Of a DNA stretch of 42,770 bases, positions 21,701-29,925 are shown piece by piece. The position numbers and the translations under genes are program-made. Every line of letters starts with the position of its first letter. Position 1 is the first letter of the stretch. Under the pieces are notes generated by a model. It was not told where the DNA came from and did not search any database. It was given only the letters and a program-made list of their open reading frames with translations. The DNA is from CAYRVF01 sp964427535 (GTDB lineage: Bacteria; Chloroflexota; Ktedonobacteria; Ktedonobacterales; JADMIN01), in NCBI GenBank assembly GCA_964427535.1, contig CAYRVF010000029.1:1-42770 (forward strand), written 5' to 3'.

Positions 21701-22618
21701 CTAGGCCAGGACGTTCACGCCCAGGGTCGGACGCAAGCTCGTGTAGCCGTAGAGGATGTCGAAGCCGACATATTCTGCGCGGTACTCCGGCTTGTACTGC
21801 TTGAGCACGCGTATCGCGAGGCCCGACTCGGGGTCGAGCACAGTCGCCGTCGCGACACCCGAGCCCGCCGGAATGTCCTTGAACGGCCGCATCGCCATCA
21901 TCATCGCGGACTTGTGGAAGGCGATGTTCTGGGTCGTGTTCGGGGTGCCCGCGACGACCGGCACGAGCTGCGAGACGAGCACATTGAAGCCGTAGAGCGG
22001 TGGCAGCGAGCCCTGCTCGATGGAGCCGGTGCGGCTGAAGGCGTAGTATTGCGCCAGGCTCGTGTCGCCGAGCAGCGCGATCTCGTCCTTGTCCGAGACC
22101 ACCATGAAGCGGTCCTGCATCGGCGCCTTCGCGTCGTTGAGCTTCTTGCGCGCGGAGCGGATCACGCTCGACACCAGGTCGGTGCCTGCTGTGCCGATGG
22201 AGCCGCCGGTGAACGAGGAGTACATCGTCCACAGGTCGTTCTCCAGCTGCTCGGCCAGCGCGATGACGGCCGGCTCGACGTACTGCGAGAGCAGGTCGGA
22301 GTTGGCCTGCGCCTGCGCGTAGTCCTCGACGAGGAAGTCGACGACCTTGTGCTTGGAGAGCGTCAGCTGGACGCTCGCGCCACCGGTCGGGGCCTGCGCC
22401 GTGACGGCGTTGCCGGCCACCTTGTCCTGGGCGGCGAACGTGCCGGGATACGGGATGTTCAGGGCTTTACCCTGCCAGCCCGCTTCAGTGAAGTCGGTGT
22501 CCTTGGCGATGATCTTCGCCAGCGCGATGCGGTTGCGCAGCACGTTCAGCGCTTCGAGCGCCCAGGTCTGGGGGATAAAACCTGAGGTGTCCGCAATGAC
22601 ATTGGTAATCGTAGCCAT
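21701..22618 (-). CDS. major capsid protein (305 aa)
   Basis: Starts MATITNVIADTSGFIPQTWA and carries ALEALNVLRNRIALAKIIAK, then FPGTFAAQDK-like loop (IPYPGTFAAQDKVAGNAV), KHKVVDFLVEDYAQAQANSD and DRFMVVSDKDEIALLGD, ending with RVLKQYKPEYRAEYVGFDIL. This is the HK97-fold layout of P22-coat-like/SPP1-like capsid proteins (N-arm, E-loop, spine helix, P-domain). No capsid protease is encoded nearby and no long delta domain is present, consistent with a separate scaffold gene and SPP1-type assembly. Confidence 0.85.
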   Translation of the reverse strand: MATITNVIADTSGFIPQTWALEALNVLRNRIALAKIIAKDTDFTEAGWQGKALNIPYPGTFAAQDKVAGNAVTAQAPTGGASVQLTLSKHKVVDFLVEDYAQAQANSDLLSQYVEPAVIALAEQLENDLWTMYSSFTGGSIGTAGTDLVSSVIRSARKKLNDAKAPMQDRFMVVSDKDEIALLGDTSLAQYYAFSRTGSIEQGSLPPLYGFNVLVSQLVPVVAGTPNTTQNIAFHKSAMMMAMRPFKDIPAGSGVATATVLDPESGLAIRVLKQYKPEYRAEYVGFDILYGYTSLRPTLGVNVLA

Positions 22619-22690
22619 CTGAGGCGTTGCTCCTGGCGTGGCCGAAGGGGATGCCGCCTACGAGGGCGGCGAAGAGGGAGGCCACGCGAA

Positions 22691-22722
22691 AGCCGCGATC
22701 TGGGGGTGATGCGATCGCGGCT
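22691..22722 (-). terminator. 10-bp perfect hairpin upstream of the capsid gene
   Basis: AGCCGCGATC/GATCGCGGCT, arms 22691-22700 and 22713-22722, 12-nt loop, between scaffold and capsid genes. Without a U-tract it may be a partial terminator or RNA-processing site that lets capsid mRNA be more abundant. Confidence 0.45.
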
Positions 22723-22740
22723 GTGTCAACAGAGAGGGGA

Positions 22741-22882
22741 AGGGGTGCGGAGGGAACGGAGNNNNNNNNNNNNNNNNNNNNNNNNNNNNNNNNNNNNNNN
22801 NNNNNNNNNNNNNNNNNNNNNNNNNNNNNNNNNNNNNNNNNNNNNNNNNNNNNNNNNNNNNAGGGGTGCGGAGGGAACGGAG
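22741..22882. repeat. direct repeat flanking an assembly gap
   Basis: The same 21-bp sequence (starts AGGGGTGCGG, ends GGAACGGAG) lies at 22741-22761 and 22862-22882, on either side of 100 N (22762-22861). This is the usual sign of a tandem repeat that the assembler could not cross. The true copy number is unknown. It is intergenic, between scaffold and capsid genes. Confidence 0.85.
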
Positions 22883-22944
22883 AGGTGCGGCTCAGGAGCG
22901 ACGTGCCTCAGCGAGGAGAGGCAGGTGAGCGCATCGGAGCCGTG

Positions 22945-23691
22945 CTAGACGATGGTGACCTTGCCCTGACGCGCGGCGGCGACGATGTCGATGCCGTGCT
23001 GCGCGCGGAAGGTGCGCTGGAACTCTTTGTTGAGGTACTGATCGGCCGTCACGACGACGGGTCCGCTCTGGCGGGGTGGATTCGTCGCGCCACCGCTGCT
23101 CGCGGGCTCCTGACGCTGCTGGCTGGCCGGAGTGCCGGCGGAGCCAAACAGGTGCGCCTTGCTCTTCTTGAGACCCTCGACGAGTTGCGCAACGTCCTTT
23201 GGCTCGCCGTCGTCGTCGTACTCGACCTTGCCGAGCAGGAAGGCGATGGCGTCTTCTGGGTCGATGATGCCGGCGTCTTTGGCGGCGAGCTTGAGCTCCG
23301 ACCGCGCGATGCGCTCGCGGGTCGTCTTCTCGCGCGCCTCGGCGGCTTCGGCCCGCTTCTGCGCTTTCTCGACGTCGGAGAGCTTGGCCGCTTCCTCATC
23401 GGCCATGCGCTTGTCGAGCTCTTTGGCCTTCACGCGATGGGCTGCCGCTTCCTTGCGGGTCTCGGCGAGCTCGCGCTCCAGGCGCTCCTTCGCGGCGACG
23501 AGCTCCTCAAGGCTCGGCTGTGAGGTCTGCTGGGACTGCTGTTGCTGCTGGCCGCTCTCCGCGCCCGCCTGGGGCGTCGTCGAGGCCTGCTGCTGCTGTT
23601 GTGGTTCGGGGGTGCTGGAGGTTGGCGCGTTGCCCGCCTGGGACTGCTGACCTTGCGGCGCCTGGCCGCCGGTCTGCGTGTCGTCTGCCAT
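22945..23691 (-). CDS. capsid scaffolding protein (248 aa)
   Basis: The N-terminal 55 residues are Gln/Ser/Thr/Pro-rich and disordered. Then comes a long charged coiled coil (LEELVAAKERLERELAETRK, KAKELDKRMADEEAAKLSDV, EKAQKRAEAAEAREKTTRER), an acidic patch with KVEYDDDGEPKDV, and a short C-terminal helix (YLNKEFQRTFRAQHGIDIVA). This is the classic SPP1 gp11-like scaffold layout: coiled coil plus C-terminal capsid-binding helix. It lies just upstream of the capsid gene. Confidence 0.85.
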   Translation of the reverse strand: MADDTQTGGQAPQGQQSQAGNAPTSSTPEPQQQQQASTTPQAGAESGQQQQQSQQTSQPSLEELVAAKERLERELAETRKEAAAHRVKAKELDKRMADEEAAKLSDVEKAQKRAEAAEAREKTTRERIARSELKLAAKDAGIIDPEDAIAFLLGKVEYDDDGEPKDVAQLVEGLKKSKAHLFGSAGTPASQQRQEPASSGGATNPPRQSGPVVVTADQYLNKEFQRTFRAQHGIDIVAAARQGKVTIV

Positions 23692-23757
23692 GGAAAGGAT
23701 AGCTCCTTACAGGTGGCCCCAAGCGTACTCCCTGGGGCCGGTGATGGGGGATGACGG

Positions 23758-23992
23758 CTAGAGACCGTCCGCACCTGCTGGTGGCACGGCGATCAATCGA
23801 GTGAGCTGACGCGCGAGCTCGGGAAGAAGCGCTTGCGCGAGTATGTGCCCGTCGAGCTGGAGATGAACGGTGAGGCCAGCGCCGTGCGTGTCCAGCTCGT
23901 ACGTCGCCGGGTGTTCCAGCACGCGCGTGATCGGCTGCCCATCAAGCTGAACGTCGAGGTTGATGCGTACGGTGGCTGTCGAGGCTGGCCAT
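23758..23992 (-). CDS. small hypothetical protein with an apparent frameshift at its start
   Basis: Protein-like sequence (STATVRINLDVQLDGQPITR, VLEHPATYELDTHGAG, LTVHLQLDGHILAQALLPEL) ends at TAG 23760-23758. The in-frame sequence upstream has no ATG, GTG or TTG after the previous gene's stop. An ATG at 23992 with GAAAGG about 10 nt upstream is one base out of frame; removing one G of ATGG would give MPASTATVRINL. So either the assembly has a 1-base error or the gene is broken or uses a rare start. Function unknown. Confidence 0.45.
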
Positions 23993-24017
23993 TTGGTGGA
24001 TGCCTTTCGCGGATGCG

Positions 24018-25094
24018 CTAGTCGGTGTAATCGCGCCAGTCGATCCCCATGTCCTTGAGCGATCGCTGATAGCGGCTGCCATCGGCCGCGATGCCGATGA
24101 AGTCGTCGAGCGTCACATCGCCGGCGGCATACGCTGCGGCGCCTGCCTTGCCGAGCACTTGTGCTTGCACGTCGGTTGTTTGGGCCGCGAACCACTCGGC
24201 GCCAGTGAAGCCGTCATCAGCGCTTGCGCTGGTTTCAGGGATGTCACTCGTGTCGATGCCGAAATCGCCGAGGATGTCGTCCCAGCTCTTGGTGACCGGC
24301 TCCGGCGAACACCGGCAATTGGGATGGCTATCGAACGACTCTTCGAGGTCGAACACCTCGCCGTCCATGCCGAGACACATCGCGCAGGTGTTGCTCCCGA
24401 TCTCGCAGCGCCATTGCCACTGACCTACCACGTCACTGTTCGCGCGGAAGTTCTCGAGCTGCGCGGTACGATACGCACCGAGCATCTCCGTCCGCGCGAT
24501 CGTCAGCGCCCGGGCGCGTGCCGAGCCGCTCCACAGCATCATGTCGAAGGCGAGTTGCGTCGGGTTCACGCCGGCGCGTAACCCGGAGAGCAAACTCTGA
24601 TACATGCCGTTGGCCGCATCATCGGGCAGCGTGTCGAAGAGGCGCTTAAGTGGCCCGCCAGAGACCGTGTTGCCGATGAGACCATACGAGGCGTCGGCGC
24701 GCGTCGTCTTGACGAGCTCGTCTGGGGAGATGCCGCCCGCCTGGGCGATAGGGGCGACGGCTGCGCGTACCTGCTGCTCGCCGGCAGCATTCCCAGCCTC
24801 GATCGCGGCCTTCTGGCCGTTCTCGACCGCGCCGCGTGCCTCATCGGCAAACCCGCTCATGGCCCCACGCACGACGTGCACAAGTCCATTGACGTTGCCG
24901 CCGCTTGGGCTGCGCATCCAGGCGTGCAGCTCGACGGTGCTCACCTCGCTCGGTTCGCCGGCCTGTGAGAGATGGCTCTGGAGCCGCTGGCGGAACTGGT
25001 TGACATGCGGCTGAATCACGCCGCGCACCTGAGCGAACGCCTGCTCTATATGGGCCTCGGCCGCGATCTCGAAGGGCTGACGCGCGATCGTCAT
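24018..25094 (-). CDS. MuF/SPP1 gp7-like head morphogenesis protein (358 aa)
   Basis: The C-terminal half carries the diagnostic MuF motif: ARTEMLGAYRTAQLENFRAN, then NTCAMCLGMDGEVF and SFDSHPNCRCSPEPV (CxxC plus HPNCRC, a probable zinc site). The N-terminal half is helical (EAHIEQAFAQVRGVIQPHVN, QRLQSHLSQAGEPSEVSTVE). These minor head proteins bind the portal and are packed in the capsid. Its position between portal and scaffold is the SPP1 order. No toxin domain is fused to the C-terminus, which ends DMGIDWRDYTD. Confidence 0.85.
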   Translation of the reverse strand: MTIARQPFEIAAEAHIEQAFAQVRGVIQPHVNQFRQRLQSHLSQAGEPSEVSTVELHAWMRSPSGGNVNGLVHVVRGAMSGFADEARGAVENGQKAAIEAGNAAGEQQVRAAVAPIAQAGGISPDELVKTTRADASYGLIGNTVSGGPLKRLFDTLPDDAANGMYQSLLSGLRAGVNPTQLAFDMMLWSGSARARALTIARTEMLGAYRTAQLENFRANSDVVGQWQWRCEIGSNTCAMCLGMDGEVFDLEESFDSHPNCRCSPEPVTKSWDDILGDFGIDTSDIPETSASADDGFTGAEWFAAQTTDVQAQVLGKAGAAAYAAGDVTLDDFIGIAADGSRYQRSLKDMGIDWRDYTD

Positions 25095-25112
25095 GTGATG
25101 TGGCCGCCACTC

Positions 25113-25316
25113 CTACTTCCGGAACGCGCTGGCGATCCAGGCGAGCAGGACGCCGAGCATCACGCAGCCGATGAACGCCTTGCCGACGGTGACGGCCGGG
25201 AACAGGTAGTGGATGCCGAGTGCGAGGACGACGTCCATGCCGAGTCCGACGGCGAGCAGGATGACGATCCCGATAGCGAGCGCGACGCAGCCAACGCCAG
25301 CCTTTGACCCGGTCAT
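25113..25316 (-). CDS. small membrane protein, two spans (67 aa)
   Basis: Two hydrophobic segments (VGCVALAIGIVILLAVGLG and AFIGCVMLGVLLAWIASAF) around a short loop with FPAVTVGK. The stop is followed closely by MuF. The start overlaps the end of the previous gene by 4 bp. No motif identifies it; superinfection exclusion or a membrane-bound assembly helper are possible but unsupported. Confidence 0.55.
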   Translation of the reverse strand: MTGSKAGVGCVALAIGIVILLAVGLGMDVVLALGIHYLFPAVTVGKAFIGCVMLGVLLAWIASAFRK

Positions 25317-25738
25317 CGCGCGCCTCCGCTGCGCTGGGCGCGTCTACGCTCCAGCGTCGCCGGAGGCGGAGGCGTGGGGACGGCGCGCGCGACCTCGATC
25401 TTCGGCTTCTTCGCCTGCAGCGCCTGCTCTTCGGCCTGCTGGAGAGTGGCTGAGAGCACGCTGTGCAGCGTGCCGAAGACCGTCAGATACCACTCCTCGG
25501 CGGTACAGACGCCCTTCGTGACGAGTAGCGATCCGGCGGCGCTTGCCTCGACGGCGGGCTTGAGATCCAGCAGGTTCACGCCGGCGCCGAAGTTGACGCT
25601 CACGCCGAGTTTGGCGAGGCCCTCGGCGAGCTGCTGGCACTCCTGGACGAGGGGATGCTTCTCGACCGCGGCGTCGTTGTCGTTGTCTGGGGCCGCGGAT
25701 TCTGGAGCTGCCGCAGGTGACTCGACCGGTGTCGTCAT
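25313..25738 (-). CDS. hypothetical protein (141 aa)
   Basis: The start MTTPVESPAAAPESA at 25738 follows AAAGG by 9 nt. A disordered Ala/Pro/Asp-rich N-terminus leads to a helical core (HPLVQECQQLAEGLAKLGVS, VKPAV-like LLDLKPAVEASAAGSLLVTK, AEEWYLTVFGTLHSVLSATL) and a basic Pro-rich tail (PTPPPPATLERRRAQRSG). No family recognised. It lies between portal and MuF genes, an unusual place for extra genes. Confidence 0.55.
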   Translation of the reverse strand: MTTPVESPAAAPESAAPDNDNDAAVEKHPLVQECQQLAEGLAKLGVSVNFGAGVNLLDLKPAVEASAAGSLLVTKGVCTAEEWYLTVFGTLHSVLSATLQQAEEQALQAKKPKIEVARAVPTPPPPATLERRRAQRSGGAR

Positions 25739-25766
25739 CGGGATGCCTTTCTGCTCTCGCATAGAG

Positions 25767-25973
25767 CTACTTGTCGCAGACCTGATCTTCGAGCTGGATC
25801 GGATAGCAGCTCACGCTTTTGCCGGTGCTGGAGCAGACCGTCGTCCAGGAGTAATGCCCGTCCCCATGACAATGATGCGCCGCACTGTACATCGCCTGGC
25901 CGACAACGAGGGCAATCACCAGCACGACCGCGCCGACGAACACGGCGAGTCCGAGCAGGTCATAGCGGTCCAT
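25767..25973 (-). CDS. small single-span membrane protein with Cys-rich tail (68 aa)
   Basis: One membrane segment (LLGLAVFVGAVVLVIALVVG) is followed by HHCHGDGHYSWTTVCSSTGK and SVSCYPIQLEDQVCDK, with four cysteines and three histidines outside the membrane. The tail could form disulfides on the outer face. Function unknown; small exported proteins of this form are sometimes involved in superinfection control. Confidence 0.55.
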   Translation of the reverse strand: MDRYDLLGLAVFVGAVVLVIALVVGQAMYSAAHHCHGDGHYSWTTVCSSTGKSVSCYPIQLEDQVCDK

Positions 25974-25992
25974 GCGTCGCTCCTGTCTGTCG

Positions 25993-27600
25993 CTACTTGC
26001 CGAATGCCGCCTGCATCTTTGCCCGCGCCTTGATCGCCTCGGGATGATTTACTGGTGGAGGACTGGTCGGAGGCTGTTGCTGTGCGTTGGCCTGTTGCTG
26101 TGCGTTGGCCTGTTGCGGTTGACCTGGCGCGGGCGTACCGGGCTGCGCGCTCTGCCCTGGCTGCCCAGGCTGCAGGGGTGGCGCGGCTGGCGGCATGCCC
26201 TGTCCGCGTGAGAACATCGTGAGCTGCCGCTGATCTTCGGCGGTCTTCATCTGTTGCTCCAGGTCCGGGTCGAACCCGGCCTGCTGCATCAGCGTGTCGG
26301 CCGAGACGCCGACGGCGAGCCAGGCCTGCGCGGTCTGCGCTTCCTGAAGGTCGTCGGTCGGCATCGGATCCTTCCAGTGCAGCGTCACCTGCACACCGCC
26401 GGCGTCCGTGCCGTCGCCGAAACCACAGAGCGCGAGCATGCGGGTCGAGAGCTCGCGAATGAGCTTGCCGTAGAGCCGCCGCTTGAAGATCGTCTTGAAG
26501 AGCAGCGGCATGTAGAGCATGCGGACCGTCACACCGCTCATCTGGCCTTTGGGCAGCTCGCTGATGCGCCCCGTCGCGACGCCCGGCACTTTGCTCTGCT
26601 CGTCCATGTCCGAGCGCAGATCGGCCGCGTAGGCCATCAGCCCCGCGATGTCGCCGTTGGCAATCAGCGCTTCGAGCTTGCCGCCGTCGGGCAACGCGAT
26701 GATGTTGCCAGGGCCGGTCGTGATCTGCGAGACGTCCGTGCCACTCGCGAAGATCCACGGATGGCCGTGCGAGAGGCCGATGCTGTTGATGTTGGAGAGG
26801 ACGAAGTTCAGCGTGCGATTGAGCTGGATCAGGTCCGGCGTCAGATCCGGCTGGCCCCAGTGCTGATTCGAGACCGGCAGGTTCTGGCAGTCGTCGATTG
26901 GACCCCACGGATGCGTCCATTTGATCGGCTCGCCGACGGGATGCCAGTCGCCGCCCTCGCCGCGCCGCACGAACGTCGAGATCTCCCAGGAGTCGTCGCG
27001 GTCCTGCCCGCCGTTCTCGGCCGCCAGACCGTCAGGATCCATGCGGCAGGTGACCTGGCGCTTGGTGACCGTCGAGCCGTCGGGCAGCGTCGCGTCGTAC
27101 TGGATGGTGTAGGAGTCGACCGTATCGCAGTCGTCTGGATCGGTCTGCACCGTCAGGTTCTGCGGATTGAGCACCACGACGCGCGGATACTCGCGGCCGG
27201 CGGAGTCTTCGGGCGGGATGATCTTGGCGAAGGCCTGACCGAAGACGCCGCCGTTCATGGCGAGCTTGGCCAGCAGCGTCATCATGTCGTCTTCGTCGCC
27301 CCAGCTGGCGTCGAGGGCCTCCTGCGCCTTCTCGACGTCGGCGCCGACCTTCTTCGCTGACGCCGGATCGATCTCCAGCTTGAGCGGCAGCCCGAAGAGG
27401 TAGAACAGGCCGGTATCGACGATCGGGGCGAGCCGGTTCGATTTGACGTTGACGTCCGGCTCGCCGGGCTGCGGCTTCAGTTCGTCGGGCAGCTTGCCGA
27501 GGTAGGCGTCCCAGGCCGCGGTCATCTGCTGGGTGCGGTGCGTGTCGGCGAAGATATCACCCAGGCCGAGGCCCGGCACACCATCATTGACTGCGGTCAT
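25993..27600 (-). CDS. portal protein, SPP1 gp6-like (535 aa)
   Basis: The start MTAVNDGVPGLGLGDIFADT at 27600 is preceded by GGATGGAG; a GTG 30 nt upstream is the alternative. Portal hallmarks: the N-terminal YLGKLPDELKPQPGEPDVNV, KSNRLAPIVDTGLFYLFGLP, the wing with SYTIQYDATLPDGSTVTKRQ, and the stem/crown region IASGTDVSQITTGPGNIIAL-like (ASGTDVSQITTGPGNIIALP) and RTLYMPLLFK-type helix (MLYMPLLFKTIFKRRLYGKL). The C-terminus is Pro/Gln-rich with a short tandem repeat. The dodecameric portal is the DNA entry channel. Confidence 0.85.
   Translation of the reverse strand: MTAVNDGVPGLGLGDIFADTHRTQQMTAAWDAYLGKLPDELKPQPGEPDVNVKSNRLAPIVDTGLFYLFGLPLKLEIDPASAKKVGADVEKAQEALDASWGDEDDMMTLLAKLAMNGGVFGQAFAKIIPPEDSAGREYPRVVVLNPQNLTVQTDPDDCDTVDSYTIQYDATLPDGSTVTKRQVTCRMDPDGLAAENGGQDRDDSWEISTFVRRGEGGDWHPVGEPIKWTHPWGPIDDCQNLPVSNQHWGQPDLTPDLIQLNRTLNFVLSNINSIGLSHGHPWIFASGTDVSQITTGPGNIIALPDGGKLEALIANGDIAGLMAYAADLRSDMDEQSKVPGVATGRISELPKGQMSGVTVRMLYMPLLFKTIFKRRLYGKLIRELSTRMLALCGFGDGTDAGGVQVTLHWKDPMPTDDLQEAQTAQAWLAVGVSADTLMQQAGFDPDLEQQMKTAEDQRQLTMFSRGQGMPPAAPPLQPGQPGQSAQPGTPAPGQPQQANAQQQANAQQQPPTSPPPVNHPEAIKARAKMQAAFGK
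26074..26116. repeat. 18-bp tandem repeat inside the portal gene
   Basis: CTGTTGCTGTGCGTTGGC at 26074-26091 and 26092-26109, then a partial third copy to 26116. In the protein this gives the Gln/Ala/Asn repeat QQANAQQQANAQQQ near the portal C-terminus, probably a variable-length linker. Confidence 0.8.
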
Positions 27601-27652
27601 GCGGGAGGCTCCATCCGGGAAGGCGTACACGAGGACCAGGCGGCATCGTCAG

Positions 27653-29095
27653 CTAGCGCGGGCGATAGAGGCCGGCGCGGGGGAGGCTGCCGAGCGCGGG
27701 TCCGGTCTGGGCGACGTTGTTGCGACAGTCGAAGTACGCGACGACATAGCGCGTGCAGTCCATGCCGTGATTGTCGCGATCGACTGGCTCTTCGCCACTC
27801 GTGCGGCCGCCACGCGTGTCCCAGACGTAACTGTCGAACTCTTCCTCCGTCGAGGCCGGGCGCTTTTTGGCGGCGAGTTCGGGATCGCGCTGGACCAGGC
27901 TGTCCTGCAACAGGTACAGCCGGGGCTTCTGTGTCGCCGGATTGACGGTGAGGCGTGATTTGACGGCCTGGATTCCCGGCGAGATGCTCTTGAAAGCTGG
28001 CGTCGTGCCGAGGCGCAGATGCTTCTCCAGCGTGGCGCGGTCTTCGGCGTCGTGGTCCGTGATGATCGCGCGTGGTAGCGGCTCGGCATCGTCGCGGATG
28101 CGCACGAGCTGCGTGCCGCGCACCTCGTAGCCGACGACGCGCAGGATGTCTTTCGCGTGCTCCTCGACGATGCGGCCGGTCCAGTAGATCTCGCGGTAGC
28201 GATACAGCGCGCCGTCATCGCCGACGGCCCAGAACTGGCAGACGAAGGGGTCGTTGTAGCCGAAGTCGATGACCCAGTAGCGCGGCCACTCTTTGGGAAT
28301 GCTGCGCCGTGGGATCAGGTGGATGTCGGCGTCATATTCCTCGTAGACGGTGCCCTCAGCGGCCGCCCAGATGCCGTCTTTGAGGCGTTTCCGTCGCACG
28401 CCGGTGAGACTGCCGAGCGTGCCTTCGATGTACGCTTCACCCTCACGGGTCCAGCGCTTTGCGACGCGGTCGTAATAGCGCGGATTGTCTTCGTGCCGCG
28501 ACTTGATGCGCCGCGTCTTGCCTGAGAGCATGCGCTGGTTCAGCCAGTGCGTCGGCGGGCCCGGATTGTCGTCGAGGATGAGCTGCTGATACGGCATCGT
28601 ATAGTGCCGCAGACGCGACCGGACGAACTCGATATCCTCTTCGGTACACTCAGTCGCCTCGTTGATGTACGCGACATCGAACTCGGTCGACTTGACCTTA
28701 TCCGGCCGATCGAGCCCGTTGACGACCAGCTCCGAGCCGCCCTCATAGGGGTTGCTTGGATCGGGACCATTCGGATACTGGAATGCGGGCGGCTTGATCT
28801 TGTTGCCGCCGAAGTACTTGACGCCCTCGCCAGCCTGGAGGACGTGCTCGCGAAACGTGACCATCGCGCTGCCGGCGAGATCCGTGTTGCGTTTTCTCGC
28901 GACGAGTCCGCGGGCGCCTGGATATTTCCAGAGCACCGCATGGACCTTGTTCAGCGCGGCCGTTGTCTTCGCGGTGCCAGCCGGGCCGTCGAGGCAGACC
29001 TCCGGGTCACGGGTCTCGAAGAGTTCCTTACCCGCGCCATAGGGGACGTAGTTGACCTCGACGGTCTCAACGGCAACGGGAGCAGACACGCGCAT
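27653..29095 (-). CDS. terminase large subunit (480 aa)
   Basis: ATPase domain with Walker A GPAGTAKT (residues 37-44), the adenine/C-motif area and Walker B-like FDVAYINEATE (E catalytic). The nuclease domain begins near YWVIDFGYNDPFVCQF (first acidic residue, RNase H-like) and has RAIITDHDAEDRAT (second) and DNHGMDCTRYVVAY (third). Length and layout fit the Terminase_6/phage terminase large family. It cuts concatemers and pumps DNA through the portal. The ATG overlaps the small-subunit stop (TGATG). Confidence 0.9.
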   Translation of the reverse strand: MRVSAPVAVETVEVNYVPYGAGKELFETRDPEVCLDGPAGTAKTTAALNKVHAVLWKYPGARGLVARKRNTDLAGSAMVTFREHVLQAGEGVKYFGGNKIKPPAFQYPNGPDPSNPYEGGSELVVNGLDRPDKVKSTEFDVAYINEATECTEEDIEFVRSRLRHYTMPYQQLILDDNPGPPTHWLNQRMLSGKTRRIKSRHEDNPRYYDRVAKRWTREGEAYIEGTLGSLTGVRRKRLKDGIWAAAEGTVYEEYDADIHLIPRRSIPKEWPRYWVIDFGYNDPFVCQFWAVGDDGALYRYREIYWTGRIVEEHAKDILRVVGYEVRGTQLVRIRDDAEPLPRAIITDHDAEDRATLEKHLRLGTTPAFKSISPGIQAVKSRLTVNPATQKPRLYLLQDSLVQRDPELAAKKRPASTEEEFDSYVWDTRGGRTSGEEPVDRDNHGMDCTRYVVAYFDCRNNVAQTGPALGSLPRAGLYRPR

Positions 29096-29553
29096 CAGAG
29101 CAGATCCGTGTTCACTGGCGAGTCGGCCGAGCCGTAACTGCGGATGAAGACCTTCGGCGCGGCGACGTCGCCGCCGGTCTTGTGCTGGTAGTCGAGGCCG
29201 AGCAGCTTCGCCTGGCGCTCGTCGAGGGCGAGCCAGGACTCGATGGCGTCGTGATCGCCGGTGGCGAAGTCATTGAAGAGTGCCTTGCGGGCGACGTCGT
29301 ACGCGAGCGCCATTTGCTTGCGCGCCTCTTCGACGGCCGGCGCGGGCATGCGATGGAGCGCGCGCTTCCACGCCTTGTAGGCGCTCGCGCGGCTGCCGTA
29401 GCCGCACTCCTCGGCGATGCTGTCGAAGTCGTAGCCCTGCATACGCAGCTCGACGACCTGCTTCTCGCGCTGGGCGGCGTTGAGGTCGCGCTCGTCCTTC
29501 GCCCGCGGGGCGCGTTGCCTGTCCTGGTTGCCTGTCGTGCGTTGCGACGCCAT
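29095..29553 (-). CDS. terminase small subunit (152 aa)
   Basis: The start MASQRTTGNQDRQRAPRAKD was chosen because upstream sequence is Cys/Arg-rich and non-protein-like. A helix-turn-helix follows (KQVVELRMQGYDFDSIAEEC, GYGSRASAYKAWKRALHR), the DNA-recognition part of small terminases. C-terminal helices (AVEEARKQMALAYDVARKAL) would oligomerise. It directly precedes the large subunit with translational coupling. Confidence 0.75.
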   Translation of the reverse strand: MASQRTTGNQDRQRAPRAKDERDLNAAQREKQVVELRMQGYDFDSIAEECGYGSRASAYKAWKRALHRMPAPAVEEARKQMALAYDVARKALFNDFATGDHDAIESWLALDERQAKLLGLDYQHKTGGDVAAPKVFIRSYGSADSPVNTDLL

Positions 29554-29693
29554 CACACCCGCCTCATCACACCTACTGGGGACCGAACCGGATCCGCCAC
29601 ATCCGCGCGCAGAGCGACATCCAGCGGCCGGACTGCGCATGCCGCACGCTCTCACTGGAGCGGTCCTTGCAGCCGGGCGTCTCGCATTTCGCG

Positions 29694-29897
29694 TCAGTCA
29701 TCGGCAGCAACGTCCCATTCACCCGTGCGACCAACCGCGACGAGGTAGCGCCAGAACGTGAGCGCGCGCAGCGCCTCGACCGACCAGCTCCCGCGCGCGC
29801 TCGTCGGCCGCGTCGTCTTCCCGGGAGCCGTCACAAGCGGCCTGCGCAGCATCGCCTTGAACCGTTCGCGGCTGGCGACTTCCTGGGCAGCGGACAT
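29694..29897 (-). CDS. small hypothetical protein (67 aa)
   Basis: Begins MSAAQEVASRERFKAMLRRP, with GGAGCC about 8 nt upstream; an earlier ATG (29966) would overlap the glycosyltransferase end by 41 bp. Basic N-terminus, then WSVEALRALTFWRYLVAVGR. No domain recognised. It lies between the glycosyltransferase and small terminase. Confidence 0.45.
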   Translation of the reverse strand: MSAAQEVASRERFKAMLRRPLVTAPGKTTRPTSARGSWSVEALRALTFWRYLVAVGRTGEWDVAADD

Positions 29898-29925
29898 GGT
29901 TGGCTCCGTCTGAACGAGAACGCGC

